From contig JABYQS010000082.1 of the NCBI GenBank assembly GCA_022592435.1, forward strand, positions 101,667-165,666: a DNA stretch of 64,000 nt, written 5' to 3'. Source of the DNA: Cerioporus squamosus (lineage: Eukaryota; Basidiomycota; Agaricomycetes; Polyporales; Polyporaceae). Positions 23,708 through 38,245 of this stretch are shown here, in pieces (positions within the stretch are counted from its first letter, which is position 1; each line of letters begins with the position of its first letter). The position numbers were made by a program, and so were the translations under genes. Below the pieces are notes generated by a model, which made no database searches, had not been told where the DNA came from, and saw only the letters and a program-made list of their open reading frames with translations.

Positions 23708-24987
23708 CCAGGTAGGTCGTCAGGAACACCCGCAGCGTCCGGTATGGGTATGAGAGGGCGGGGATCGGGGCTCAGCTGGGGTCGGCTCTTTAATGAGATG
23801 GGAGCAGACTCGGAGGAGGTCTGACTCCGTTGAATCCGCAGCTCTCAGCCGGGGGAACCTCAGAGCGAAGGTAGGAGGGCCGAGCAGAGCTGAACCTAAG
23901 GCAAGACGCGCGGATGCAAAGCAAGTAGGATGCCTATAATAGGGGCCGAGGGGCGCTGTCACCACTCGGCGGAGGAACTTTGATACGAGCTGTCAAAGCA
24001 GCCGGTGCTCCTGTGATTGGAAAACGTATTACGCCTGTATGGTACGCAAAAGCACAGGTTAGGGAGGTTCGAGAGGAGGTAATGCGACCAGGAAGGGCAG
24101 GAACAATCAACTTGCGGAGAGCATGGTGGACGAGGGCCGAGGCATTACGTCCCCTCAGACGCACTATGCAATGACAGCATGGCGTCCATGCCACTGTCAG
24201 CAGGTGTCCGGTACCGACTGCAGCAGATGCAGGCTAGTAAATGCCTGGGATTGGGAGGGTCGAGTTGCACCCGCTGCGCGCCCGAAAGGGTAGGGCCATA
24301 TCCCAGGCAGGGGGTCAACCAGCTTGGCTGTGTGAAAGGGGGCGGCTTAGGCCTAGCTTCCTCGTCTTCCAGGTTACGGCAATGGGGTCCCGGGTTGTGG
24401 AGTGACTTGTGGGAGCATTCTCACCGGAGTCCTGAGTCTTGTGCGGAGGCTCAGTACATACGTATTTCGCATAGTACTTCACTGGCTATAGTGACGATCA
24501 GAGTGTGCTTCGGATCCTTGACTTGCACAATACTACTTACACGGCTGGATCCCGAGTCTGCGCCAGTGTCATAGGCTTGGACATTCTTGACTGGCCGTGA
24601 CGGTAGCAGACGAACAGAGGCTTTGAGCGGTTAAAATCGGTCAGTAACTTGAGAGCGCCGGTACCCGCCGACCACACCGACTCAGTACTCAAGCCATGAA
24701 CGTTTGAACGTTTGACACCAGCTGGGCGGTTTGAGTTCTGGCGCACTCATGCATTTCTGCTAGATGCAAGGCGTAACGGGTATGTCAGTTGACTGAATGG
24801 GCCCAAAGTGAGCCTCGCGAGCACAATGGTCGCATACGAACTGTATACGCCGCTGAACACTCCCGCGGAAAGGAGCACCCCAGGTTCCTGGTCCGATGAT
24901 TGCATACCATCAAGCAGCGGCCGTCCCTCTAGAGCAATAAACAAGCATAGATTATCAACAGCTCTCTATAGTACGCCCCTCACAGGC
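23708..24987. other. Gene-free stretch upstream of FAD oxidase
   Basis: Only short unconvincing open frames. No domain, RNA gene or repeat was recognised. It includes the promoter side of the FAD oxidase and the 3' flank of the Ca2+ ATPase. Confidence 0.45.
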
Positions 24988-29151
<4,164 letters not shown>

Positions 29152-29441
29152 CTTGCAAGTATGACTGGCGGAACTTGGAAGAGCGGTAGCCAGGCGGTAG
29201 CGAGTTCCAGGTGACGGTGTCCGAATGCCGCACTCCGCAGTTTTGCCAAACACAAGCAGAGGAAGGTGTTCAGTTCAGGACCATAGACGAGGGAATAAGC
29301 GTGGTATACTATGGCGGATTCAGAGAGTAGAGATGAGAGCGAAAGGAGGTGGAGGAGGAAGTCTTGCACATCCCAGCGATGAGGCTTAGGCTGTCTTAGG
29401 CGCCAAGGGATACGAACAAAAATACCGTCCACACGAAGGTA

Positions 29442-29515
29442 TGGCCAACGCCGGGATCGAACCGACGACCTTGGCGTTATTAGCACCACGCTCTAACCAA
29501 CTGAACTAGTCGGCC
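29442..29515 (-). tRNA. tRNA-Ile (anticodon AAT)
   Basis: A 74-nt cloverleaf without an intron. The acceptor stem GGCCGAC pairs with GTTGGCC, allowing one G-U. The anticodon loop is CTAATAA, and the T arm contains GGTTCGATCC. No encoded CCA. It is almost identical to the copy at 44321-44394 but has T instead of C at position 11 (AGTTCAG), making a G-U wobble in the D stem. Confidence 0.95.
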
Positions 29516-29693
29516 ATACAATAAAATGGTTTGTTGTGTTTAGTATCGCCAGAGCCCGCCACTGCTTCCAAGGGCTGTCCACCAACTGTCCACAACCTCC
29601 AAGTTCAACTTCGAACTACATGGATACTTAACCCGGACGCAAGCTAATGACCAACAGTCAAAGGTAATTGGAAAATACTGAACTGACTCCATC

Positions 29694-30576
29694 ATGGCAG
29701 GTCGCGTAGTGTATATGAACGTCCCAGCCGTACGCAGCGAGGTTGATGAAAGCTTTGAGGTAAGTACTGTAGCCCTTTTCACACACTGACAGCATCCAAT
29801 TATTCACTCGCTTTCACAGGAGCGACGATTCAAGGACTACCTCCAAGCATACATAGCCACAGGAAAACCACCGACACCCTGTCCGCAGGTTCCCACCGAC
29901 CCCCAGCAACGTATTGCCCTGGGCCTCCCGCCACTCTTCGAGCCGTATACCGAGGTGGAGGGTGGCGTGAACGGCGTCGCGACGACGTCTGGCACGCCTT
30001 CAGCCGCGCCCGACTTCGCGGCACAGGCCTTCGTGCCTATGAAGACGCAGGAGTATGGATCGGACGCCACCTTTCACTCCATTGTGGCGCAGCCCGAGTA
30101 CTCGAAGCACTCCTTTGAGGTGCATGCCGGTGTTCGCTCGGCTTGCACACCAGTACTTACGTACGACGCTACTATACTTTCAAGGAACTGCGCGTGGAAG
30201 CGTATCGGTTAGGCAAGAAGTTCGCGGACGTGCCGTCCCTACCACCCGCGCCTTCGGTACAACGACGTAAGGACAATGCTGTGACGAACTCAACGAAAGA
30301 GTCGCAACTGACTGCCTACCCCCATACCCACAGCTGGTCTTTTACCGTCCATCTCCCTGAGTGGATCCTCTTCCTCGCGGCCAGATAGTCTCCAGAGCAT
30401 CAACAGCATGCCACCTTACGACCAACACAGTTTCGAGGTACGCTGTTCCGTCGATCGCGCGGTTCTTCGAATCTCACGCGACACAGGAGCTCCGTCTAGC
30501 TTTTATGAGAGCCGGGCGACCGCTTACGTCGCCCGAGATCGTGTCGCAAAATGCCATCCTCAGACTTTCCGTCTGA
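29694..30576 (+). CDS. Small unknown protein with two SFEELR modules
   Basis: Five exons join in frame with 60-71 nt introns: 29694-29759, 29820-30119, 30185-30266, 30334-30437 and 30487-30576. The protein of about 213 residues starts VVYMNVPAVRSEVDESFEER and has a Pro-rich middle. It contains two matching modules: YSKHSFEELRVEAYRLGKK and YDQHSFEELRLAFMRAGRP. In both, an intron falls exactly between the two Glu codons of FEE, so module and splice position are duplicated together. The first exon boundary (DESFE|ERRFKDYLQAY) falls at the same place, hinting at a third, diverged copy. Similar EELR motifs occur in fungal nucleoporins, but no FG repeats are present. No signal peptide or membrane segment. 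Function unknown. Confidence 0.65.
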
Positions 30577-30880
30577 CTCCTCATTGTCGATGGCCCCTCC
30601 ACTCGGGGCCCTATACCCTGTACAATCCTGTGCGCGCCACAACACGCTGTATCACTATCGCTTGCTCTGGTCGCGGGACTCCGCCTTACGAGGCTTGCGC
30701 GCGCGCAGGGCCATGCTTTCACTCCCGGTAGGTGATATGATACACTGATAGATAGGGTGGTGGATGGTATACAGCAGCCATGATATGGATACAACTCTAA
30801 GCAGCAGCAGCAGCTTAATCAAGCCCGACGCGCACGATACACGCAGTGCACCCGCGTCCCAGCGGGGCGACGCTGTCTCT
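30577..30880. other. Short intergenic gap between convergent genes
   Basis: No gene seen; contains a short AGC trinucleotide run at about 30800-30812. Confidence 0.5.
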
Positions 30881-31855
30881 CTATGGGCGGCCAGCCGCGG
30901 TCGGGACGGTGGACAACCAGGACCAAGCCCGCGCGATCTTCTCTATCCGCTCCGTCTCCTCCCCGGACACCTCGCCCTTCCACGCGCTCAAGATGCACTC
31001 CTCCTCGTCGATGCACCGCAGGACCGTGTCGACGTCCCGGCCCGCGACGAACGCAAGGTAGCACCCCAGGACGCACATCGCGTCCGTCGGGCGCCCGGGC
31101 GGGGTCGTCACCAGCACGCGCACGTCCGTCTGGTCCGGGAGCGACGCGACGGCCTGCGGGAGGCCCTGCGCCATGAAGTCGCGCGCCGTGCGCAGCTGCG
31201 CGTCCGTCAGCGCGAGCGCCGCGCGGCCCTCCCACTTGCGCGCCGCCTCGGGCAGGACGAGCTTCAGGCGCTGCACGCGGCCCTCCCAGAGCTGCTCGGA
31301 GGAGCCGCCCGTGGCGGCGTCGGAGTAGCAGATGTCGACGATGTGCGTGAAGCCGGCTTCGTATGAGCGGTCGTGCGGCTGGCCGAACGCGACCCACAGC
31401 GCCGGGATGACGGGCTGCATGTGCGTCTCGTGGGCCTTAGGGGGCTGGAGGGGTGTCGGGATGTCCGCGGGCGCGGGGACGGGGATGGTAACGGGGGCGG
31501 GGGCGGGAGCAGCCTTGGGCGTTCGGGGCTTCGGAAACTCGACGCTGACATCCTTGAAGTTCGCGAAGCACGGCTTCGGGTTGCGGCGGCGAGGGAGGTT
31601 CGTCCGGTGCGGCTGGGTGTTGTTCTTCGGCGACCAGGGCCCCTGCACCCTGAGCGACTTGAACGGCGCCTCGATTTCGAGCGTGAGGCTGACCCCGCAG
31701 CGGTCGCGGAGCGAGCGGCGGATGACAGGTGCGGGCGGCGGGAAGACGCCGAGCGGGCTGGTTGGGTACATTGTGATCGCGTCCACGCGCGATTTGGATT
31801 TCGTCCGAGCCATGGTGGGGATAACGAGCGGGGGAAGGACGGTGGCGGCCGACAT
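30881..31855 (-). CDS. Dual-specificity-phosphatase-like protein lacking catalytic Cys
   Basis: Single-exon frame of 324 residues from the ATG at 31855, whose context CTACCATG is good. An in-frame ATG at 32062 would add a low-complexity 5' part and is less likely. The N-terminus is basic, followed by a Pro/Ala-rich linker. The C-terminal half resembles a cysteine phosphatase fold: WVAFGQPHDRSYEAGFTHIV...DICYSDA, and later VRVLVTTPPGRPTDAMCVLGCYLAF. The position of the HCxxGxxR loop reads TTPPGRPTD, so the nucleophilic Cys is replaced by Thr. If the fold assignment is right, this is a pseudophosphatase, perhaps binding phosphoproteins. The resemblance is judged by eye and is weak; a lineage-specific unknown protein is the alternative. 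Confidence 0.6.
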   Translation of the reverse strand: MSAATVLPPLVIPTMARTKSKSRVDAITMYPTSPLGVFPPPAPVIRRSLRDRCGVSLTLEIEAPFKSLRVQGPWSPKNNTQPHRTNLPRRRNPKPCFANFKDVSVEFPKPRTPKAAPAPAPVTIPVPAPADIPTPLQPPKAHETHMQPVIPALWVAFGQPHDRSYEAGFTHIVDICYSDAATGGSSEQLWEGRVQRLKLVLPEAARKWEGRAALALTDAQLRTARDFMAQGLPQAVASLPDQTDVRVLVTTPPGRPTDAMCVLGCYLAFVAGRDVDTVLRCIDEEECILSAWKGEVSGEETERIEKIARAWSWLSTVPTAAGRP

Positions 31856-34677
31856 GGTAGCTGAAGATAGGTTACTGGTAATTGGTATGGCGCTTGACAC
31901 TCGCTGCTTGCAGACGAATGGATGTGCGAGCGTAGACGGCTTGGAGATGGGTAATGGTGGTGGTGGATGAGATACGCGCTGGCAAGTCGCAGACTTGGAA
32001 CAACAGGAATGGGCGTGAGATGAGATGAAGGAGTGCGGTAGGATGCGTGCAGGAGTGCCCACCTTTATGTAGCGCAGAACACGCGGTGGCGTGCAAGGTA
32101 GAGGGCCGAGGACACGAGGCGGGTGGCGAACGCGTTTAGCTCTTCGGAGGCGTTAGGCGATATGAACGGGCGATTGTCTTCAGTATGCGGCGAGGTGAAG
32201 GATGGATATGGGCTCTATCTCTAACGAACGACGCGTCCTTTATGTTGCCAGCGTTGCTCCCGACAGCCTGTGCCCGGATACTCTGGTCCCGAGATGTTTG
32301 TCACAACTCGAATGGCCGCAATCCCTTCCGCTGTGCGGATTCCAAGGCGGTCTGACCATGCCAGGCTAAACTCCAACCGGCATTGGAGTTCAGTCTGGCA
32401 AGGCAGAATATTGCGACCGAGGAGGTTGCAACTCAAGGCGGTGTTACTAAACCGTGTCGGTAAGCCACGACGTTAACCTCCCCGAACGGTTCTGCAGCAC
32501 CGCCATCGTGGGGCGGGGTTCCTTCGGGCGGAGACCGCGTTTCTTCCGCCTGACAAACATTCCGATTCAGCCCATGTCTCCACATCCAGCGTTAATGCTC
32601 ACGATGTATCCCAGCACTGCCTCTCAGCACGTCCGGCAGTCTTGTTTGCAATGAAGATCTGCCAGATCGCAAGATCTCTATATGCCAACGATAGCCCACT
32701 ACTCGCAGATAGGGGTTGTGACCGGATGTTGTACCTGTTGGTGAGTGAAGCTGGTTCGAATCGCCATCGATTCTGTTTTCAACCAGTTCAGCATGCCTGC
32801 CGCGTCAGAGAAATCGGGAGCCGGCACTGGAACAGCGACGCTTGAACGGAGCACTGTGGGTTGCACCACGACTCGGACAGGAGTCTGTCTAACATCGAGG
32901 ACCGAGCCCAAGTGCCGTTGTGCCATAAACTTCATGTGCGTACCTTGGCTTGTTGTCGAAGTGGAGTCTAGGAGAAGTCCCGGGAGGCTCTGTGCAGGTA
33001 GCAAGTGAATAGCGAACCAAGAGATAAGAGTGAGGCTCGCTGTGTGTTCCTGAAGAAGGACTACGAGTCAGGGTCTAGTCGTGTAGACTGCTCTGATAGA
33101 GAACATCATGTCAGGCCCAGAAGTCAAGCTGCCAGGCCCGAGGCGTCCAAACAGGATGGGGCTCATGTGGTCAGCTACAGTGGGAGGGTTCCACATGCAC
33201 CTTCAAAAGGGCTGTCCATTGCAGCATGGCCGCGACTTGATAACATATGTGCGGCAGCGTGGAAACTGTGCTCTCGTGAGGGAAGAGCCTCTGGCAGCAG
33301 CACAGCGGGGTTGCATCCTAACGGTACTGTACCAGTGGCTGTCGGCGCGCGTCAGTCAGCTTTGTGAACTTTGGTGCTTTTGTCGGGATGTAGCTTACCA
33401 GTTCGAAGCAGCTGAAGAAGTAGAATGCGATTTAGCTTGCCAAAAGCTGCGAACAACGAGCCACATGCTGCCCGAGTCGGAGGCATTCCTGGGCGGAGGT
33501 CCCACGTGGACGAAAAGAAGCATTCTCCGAGCGGCGAGATCGTTCCTCGACGAGGATAAATATCTGAATATCTTCGGAGAGCTCGTCCGCCTCTCGCTGC
33601 GCGATTCTGGATGTCATATTCGAGGTTAAGAATCGAGGATGGGTGGAGTACCGTACGGAGAGTAAACTGGAGCCGGACTCTGATCGAAGAGTATAAGCTT
33701 AAGCTGAGTTCGCGGTCACGAGCACTGATGGGGAAGGTCAACGTACAACGATATCCGCCCTGCCCTTGTCTTGTTCCACCACTATCGTCCGGATGTACTT
33801 GTCCCTGGCTTGTCAACATCGTTCCTCCTTTTTCTCCGCGCGGAGTGAGCCATGTCTCCGGCAACCTTCTGTATTCCGTTCACCAATACTGCAGTAGGCA
33901 ATCAGCTTACTCGGTCGTAAACCTCGGACCTATCGCTTTCCTGCATTCACGACAATCTCTTGGCGCAAGTCTGGGACCATCATTGGATGCGTAGCAGATC
34001 CTGATTCCCGAAGGAGGACAGAACATGTCTTCTCAACTCGCTCTGAACAGTATGTAGTCCCGAGCCCTCGGGGTCGACTCTCCTCAGGCTCGACGTGACC
34101 TCATGGGCCAGCCGACGGGTTGCAAGCAGGAACGACCTCCGACGGACGGATAATCCTCCTGACATTGTTCCGACTGGTAGCTGGGTTACCAACTGCAACG
34201 CAAACTCAGCCGGAAAAGCGCCAGTTGCCCACGCGTCGAATCTCATTCGCGTGCAAGGTGAGCAAGCGTGCGCAGACGTTGCGTTAAGTAGCAGTCGTCG
34301 ATGCATGCTACTAGGACTGATATGGCCCTCTCTAGGTTGTTTATTCCCTCGCCCACCACCTGCTGCCCATCACGCCCTGTGTCAGCTTCTACAGCGACCA
34401 TGAAGGTGCTTTCCAAAGAACACGTCGCGGTCCTGGCGGAAGCCTATCACACGGCTTCGTGCTCGAGGATGCCCCATTGAATGCGGTATGCCTTCCTGAT
34501 GCCGAGAGATTGACCGTTTCCATTACCCTGCTGCCACTTCCGATAGTCCAGCGTCGGCGCATGCGCTTTGTCCGTATCGCGATACTCGTGACCGCGTACC
34601 TGTACGGAAGAAGCGCATCCTCTATTCCATACGAGCCGTCTGTCTATCCGTCATCCACTCTCCTGCATGGAACTCGC
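31856..34677. other. Long gene-poor stretch
   Basis: No supported gene over 2.8 kb. The longest frame, 33108-33629 on plus (173 residues), has no recognisable domain and no splice continuation, so I do not call it. It contains the promoters of the phosphatase-like gene and the GH18 gene. Confidence 0.4.
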
Positions 34678-34683
34678 TATAAA
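34678..34683 (+). promoter_or_regulatory. TATA box of the GH18 gene
   Basis: TATAAA lies 90 bases before the ATG at 34773, with a pyrimidine-rich stretch in between, as is usual for fungal core promoters. Confidence 0.5.
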
Positions 34684-34772
34684 GCCCTCCGTCACCGCCT
34701 CCCGGACACCACGGGCATCTCCCGCCTTCCCCTCCTCCCCGCCGGCCTTCTCCCCTCGGACTGCTACCCACG

Positions 34773-35729
34773 ATGGTTGCGCACGCGATCGCGAACCGCG
34801 TCGTCATGTACTACCAGACGCAGTACCGGAACGACGTATACGTGTCCCCGCTCCCTCTCATCGGCTACGTGACCCACCTCCTGCTCGCCGCGTTCCACCT
34901 GAACATGGGCCACGTCGGGCCCGACATCGTCCACCTGAACGACTTCCCGCCCAGCGACCCGTTCTTCGCGCCCATGTGGCCGGACATCGCGGCGCTGCAG
35001 GGCAACGGCACGAAGGTCATCGGCATGCTCGGCGGCGCGGCCCCGGGCACGTACGACTGCCTGGTGGACAGCCTCTTCGACACGTACTACCCGCCGCTGC
35101 GGGACGTGATCAGCACGTACAAGCTGGACGGCATGGACCTCGACGTCGAGCAGTCCGTGTCGCCCGCGACGATCACGCGGCTCATCCGCACGCTCAAGGC
35201 GGACTTCGGCGAGGACTTCCTCATCACGCTCGCGCCCGTCGCGTCCGCGCTGACCGAGGGCGGGAACCTGTCCGGGTTCGACTACGTCGAGCTCGAGGCG
35301 AACATGGGCCCGCAGATCTCGTGGTACAACGCGCAGTTCTACTCGGGCTTCGGCACGTTCTTCCCCGAGGACCAGTACGAGCAGATCGTCAACTACGAGC
35401 GGGGCATCGACCCCTCGCGCGTCACTGCGATCGTCCTCACGAACCCGTCGAACGGCTTTGGCTACGTCGCCCCGGAGAACGTCGTCACGAGCATCCAGAA
35501 TCTCATGCAGGAGTACGGCACAGAGTGGGGCGGCGTCGGCGGCTGGGAGTTCTTCAACTCGCTGCCCGACGACAGCCGGCCGGAGCAGTGGGCGATCACG
35601 ATGAAGAACGCGATGCAGGTCCAGAAGGCGAAGATGGAGGCGAAGCAGAGAGAGATAGAGGCGCGCGAGGCCGAGGAGCGCTCGTTGGTGCGATCAAGGG
35701 TGTTCAGGTCGTCCGCGAGGGAGAACTGA
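34773..35729 (+). CDS. GH18 family glycosidase (chitinase/endoglycosidase-like)
   Basis: Intronless gene of 318 residues. The GH18 active-site strand is clear: KLDGMDLDVEQS corresponds to DxxDxDxE, with the catalytic Glu after DLDV. Upstream is the GH18 strand-3 segment KVIGMLGGAAPG; later strands give DFLITLAPVAS and FDYVELEANMG. The C-terminus VGGWEFFNSLPDD leads into a charged helical tail of about 40 residues. Expected activity is on chitin, or on N-glycan cores as in ENGase-type GH18. No signal peptide is seen (MVAHAIANRVVMYYQ leads straight into strand 1). It is therefore either intracellular, for instance in glycoprotein turnover, or an upstream exon was missed. No chitin-binding module. 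Confidence 0.85.
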   Translation: MVAHAIANRVVMYYQTQYRNDVYVSPLPLIGYVTHLLLAAFHLNMGHVGPDIVHLNDFPPSDPFFAPMWPDIAALQGNGTKVIGMLGGAAPGTYDCLVDSLFDTYYPPLRDVISTYKLDGMDLDVEQSVSPATITRLIRTLKADFGEDFLITLAPVASALTEGGNLSGFDYVELEANMGPQISWYNAQFYSGFGTFFPEDQYEQIVNYERGIDPSRVTAIVLTNPSNGFGYVAPENVVTSIQNLMQEYGTEWGGVGGWEFFNSLPDDSRPEQWAITMKNAMQVQKAKMEAKQREIEAREAEERSLVRSRVFRSSAREN

Positions 35730-36136
35730 GAACAAGGCGTCGTCCTGGTGTAACATATATTCTACTTCGGGTTCTTGGGGTTTATAGCTGCCATGAACGT
35801 GTGAGCGCCGCAGCGTCAGCCTCCCAAAGACACGCAAGATCGCCACTGACGGGGAAGTTCTTCCATTTGTCCTCGCTAAATGGCGATTGTGACGACGTCC
35901 GAAGCGTTCCCTGCGTATCTCGGACAATGAGGTATCGATTGCATTTGATCAGCCACGAACTGGAACAACCGTTCAAGTGAGCATGCTTGTATCGTACAAC
36001 TTCTGGTATCGTACATATATCTGAGATTGCTAGGACGTCAATGACAACAACGAAAAAGGGGTATCAGTAGTCCGTGCATCAACTGGGTCTGAAATCAGCT
36101 GTGAAGAGGACAAGAGAGAACGACAAACGTACAATG
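35730..36136. other. Intergenic gap between convergent genes
   Basis: Holds the 3' flanks of the GH18 gene and the ankyrin-like gene; nothing else recognised. Confidence 0.5.
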
Positions 36137-37524
36137 TCAGCATATAATACAATCCGACCCGGGCGGGGCTAATTTCGCCTCAAGTCTTGCGATCAGCGAG
36201 CCATCGCTCTCGAGGTAGGGACAGCCACTATACAGACTATCAGCGCCACAATTCCGGCAGTGTAGTGAGCTACGTCAACTCACTTAAACTGCAACCCGTG
36301 CGCCAGCGAGTTCTCCTCCAGAAGGACCACAACCATGCCCGAGTCAACGTGCGGGCCCCTAGCGTTCGCAGTCAGCTGGTCGCGCGCCTTCAGGCGTATC
36401 TCTATGGGTGGCCTCGCTTTGAACTCAGAACTCTCCGAGTCGCCTGAGGAGAGAATAGCTTCGAGCAGGGATGTCGGCGGGCCGGTGCTCGTACTCGATG
36501 CCACTGATGGTCGCCCACGGGCCCGAGGGTCCTCGATCACCAGCCGGGAGTCGATCCAGGTGGGCGGACTGTGGGGGAGAAGTGCAAGCTTGACGGCCCA
36601 GCTGCCCTGTTTGACGCGGCGGTGGTGCCCCAGCCTCCTATCCCAATGATCGCCCGCAACGATGAAGCTGAGCTCCCACATGCGCCCTGTTACGCGACTG
36701 TCCGTCAGCCGGAGAGGTTTACGAGCAGTGGGAGAGGGACGGGCACCTTTCGCGATGAACTCGACCCGGACGCACTCCGAGATGCGCATCCGCTTCTGGA
36801 ACGCCGGGATCTTCATCTTCACGATGAACGCGCCCTCGTCTGCCTTCACATCCTCCACCTCGACCTCGTCCAGCGGGATGTTCCCTCCCAGTATGAGCTC
36901 GTCTTTGGCCGAGAGGGGCGAGAAGGCCGGGGAGCGCCGCAGCTTCTGGAAGAGCGTGTGGTCGCACGTGTGGAGGCAAGCGAGGCGCAGCTCCTCGACG
37001 GTCGCGTCCGTCAGAGGCGCGGCATGCGAGAGGATGGCGGAGACGAGGTCTGGATCTTCGGGTCGTGGAGGAAGGGCGGGACGGTTGACGATGGCCCAGT
37101 AGAGGGGTGTGTGCCCTTCGACGCTCTTCTCTTGCAGCAGGGAGGACAGAGAGAGATCGTACGTTTTGCATGCGTCTGCGCAGCTCTCCAGTACTCCCAG
37201 CGCACCCTGTGCGTCGCCCTGCCTGACGAGGTCCCGTAACAGGCCGAGGACAGTCGTGCGGACTTCCTTGGCTGCCTTCGAGCTTGGACCGAAGGTGAAC
37301 CACGAGTTGCCCCCGCGTTTGACGCCTCGTTTGCCCGGCCCTGAGATAGATCCGGGGGTACCTGGAGAAGTAGGTGGGGTGCCGGTGGGAAGGGGACTGG
37401 AGGGGCCTGCTTTCTCGTCTCGCGGCCGCGGTGGGGGAGGCACACCTTCTAGCGCATCGTACGAAGGAGGCGCGTCTTGAATCTCAACCTCATCTCCTGG
37501 TAGTTGTTGCTTGTCAATAATCAT
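36137..37524 (-). CDS. Unknown cytosolic protein with ankyrin-like repeat
   Basis: Starts at 37524 (MIIDKQQLPGDE) and runs through a Pro-rich disordered region of about 70 residues. Next comes an alpha-helical part with one clear ankyrin-like repeat (VEGHTPLYWAIVNRP). The C-terminal half is beta-rich, including FIVKMKIPAFQKRMRISECV, MWELSFIVAGDHWDRRLG and IEIRLKARDQL. The last intron is 36228-36283 and the end is GCPYLESDGSLIARLEAKL. An in-frame intron of about 60 nt after FIAKG is likely, since its removal gives AKGRMWELSF. No catalytic motif or membrane segment. I recognise the general type as a basidiomycete protein of unknown role, possibly a scaffold. Confidence 0.7.
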
Positions 37525-38245
37525 ATCTAGAGCCGAGTCTCTGCTTCACCGCAGATAGTGCTTAGAGGATACAGACTTCAGAGACCATGACTCTGATGCT
37601 AACCTGATCGCCGCGGAGTGAACTACCAAGGCCAAGGAACTAGGAAGTAGCCAACCGTTAAGGTCAGCGGTCCCGATAGCTTTTGAGCTGTAGTTGGACT
37701 GCGGGGAAGTGACATATATGACAGCGTTTGCAAACGGGGCACTGCGGCCGCGCTGCGTATGCCAGTGGCCGGCGAGGCCGTGCGAATCTAATCTAATCTC
37801 TCCGTTCCTGATGACTCCGCGTAATTACCCTCAAATACTTTGACCCGGGACATGGGCGTAAGTACTGTACTTGTACACCTGCCGGAATACTTTCTCCTCA
37901 ACTACGACCAGCGAGGAACCGCCTCGTATCCAGCCGCCACGCTATGCACGGGAGTCCCGGCACCTCACGACGCTCTAGCCAATAAGTCCAACCAGCAACC
38001 TGTGAGGGAACGCACTGGCCATTGAACGTGCACGGACGAGAGCTATGTACATCGGCAACCCAGGAAGACCTGGATGTCTCCGGTACGCGTTGGGCAGGGT
38101 GTCCGGTATGCCGACTGACTGAGTGAGAACCCGGTTGCGATGGATGACTGCAGTCCTGGGCGGTGAGAGTGGCCAGGATGATGAGATCGCAAGGCCTAAG
38201 CCGTACAGAGGCGAGACGATGCGTCCTGTGCAGGGCCCAGTAGCA
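37525..38245. other. Intergenic, no gene seen
   Basis: Contains the ankyrin-like gene promoter and short AATCTAATC-type repeats near 37790. No coding signal. Confidence 0.5.

Noticed and set aside
33108..33629. 173-residue plus frame in a gene-poor stretch
   Set aside because: No domain, no promoter or splice partner, and composition unlike the clear genes; chance remains the simplest explanation.
34667..35980. 437-residue plus frame overlapping the GH18 gene
   Set aside because: Arg/His/Pro-rich, typical of an out-of-frame reading of a GC-rich gene; the GH18 frame carries the catalytic motif.
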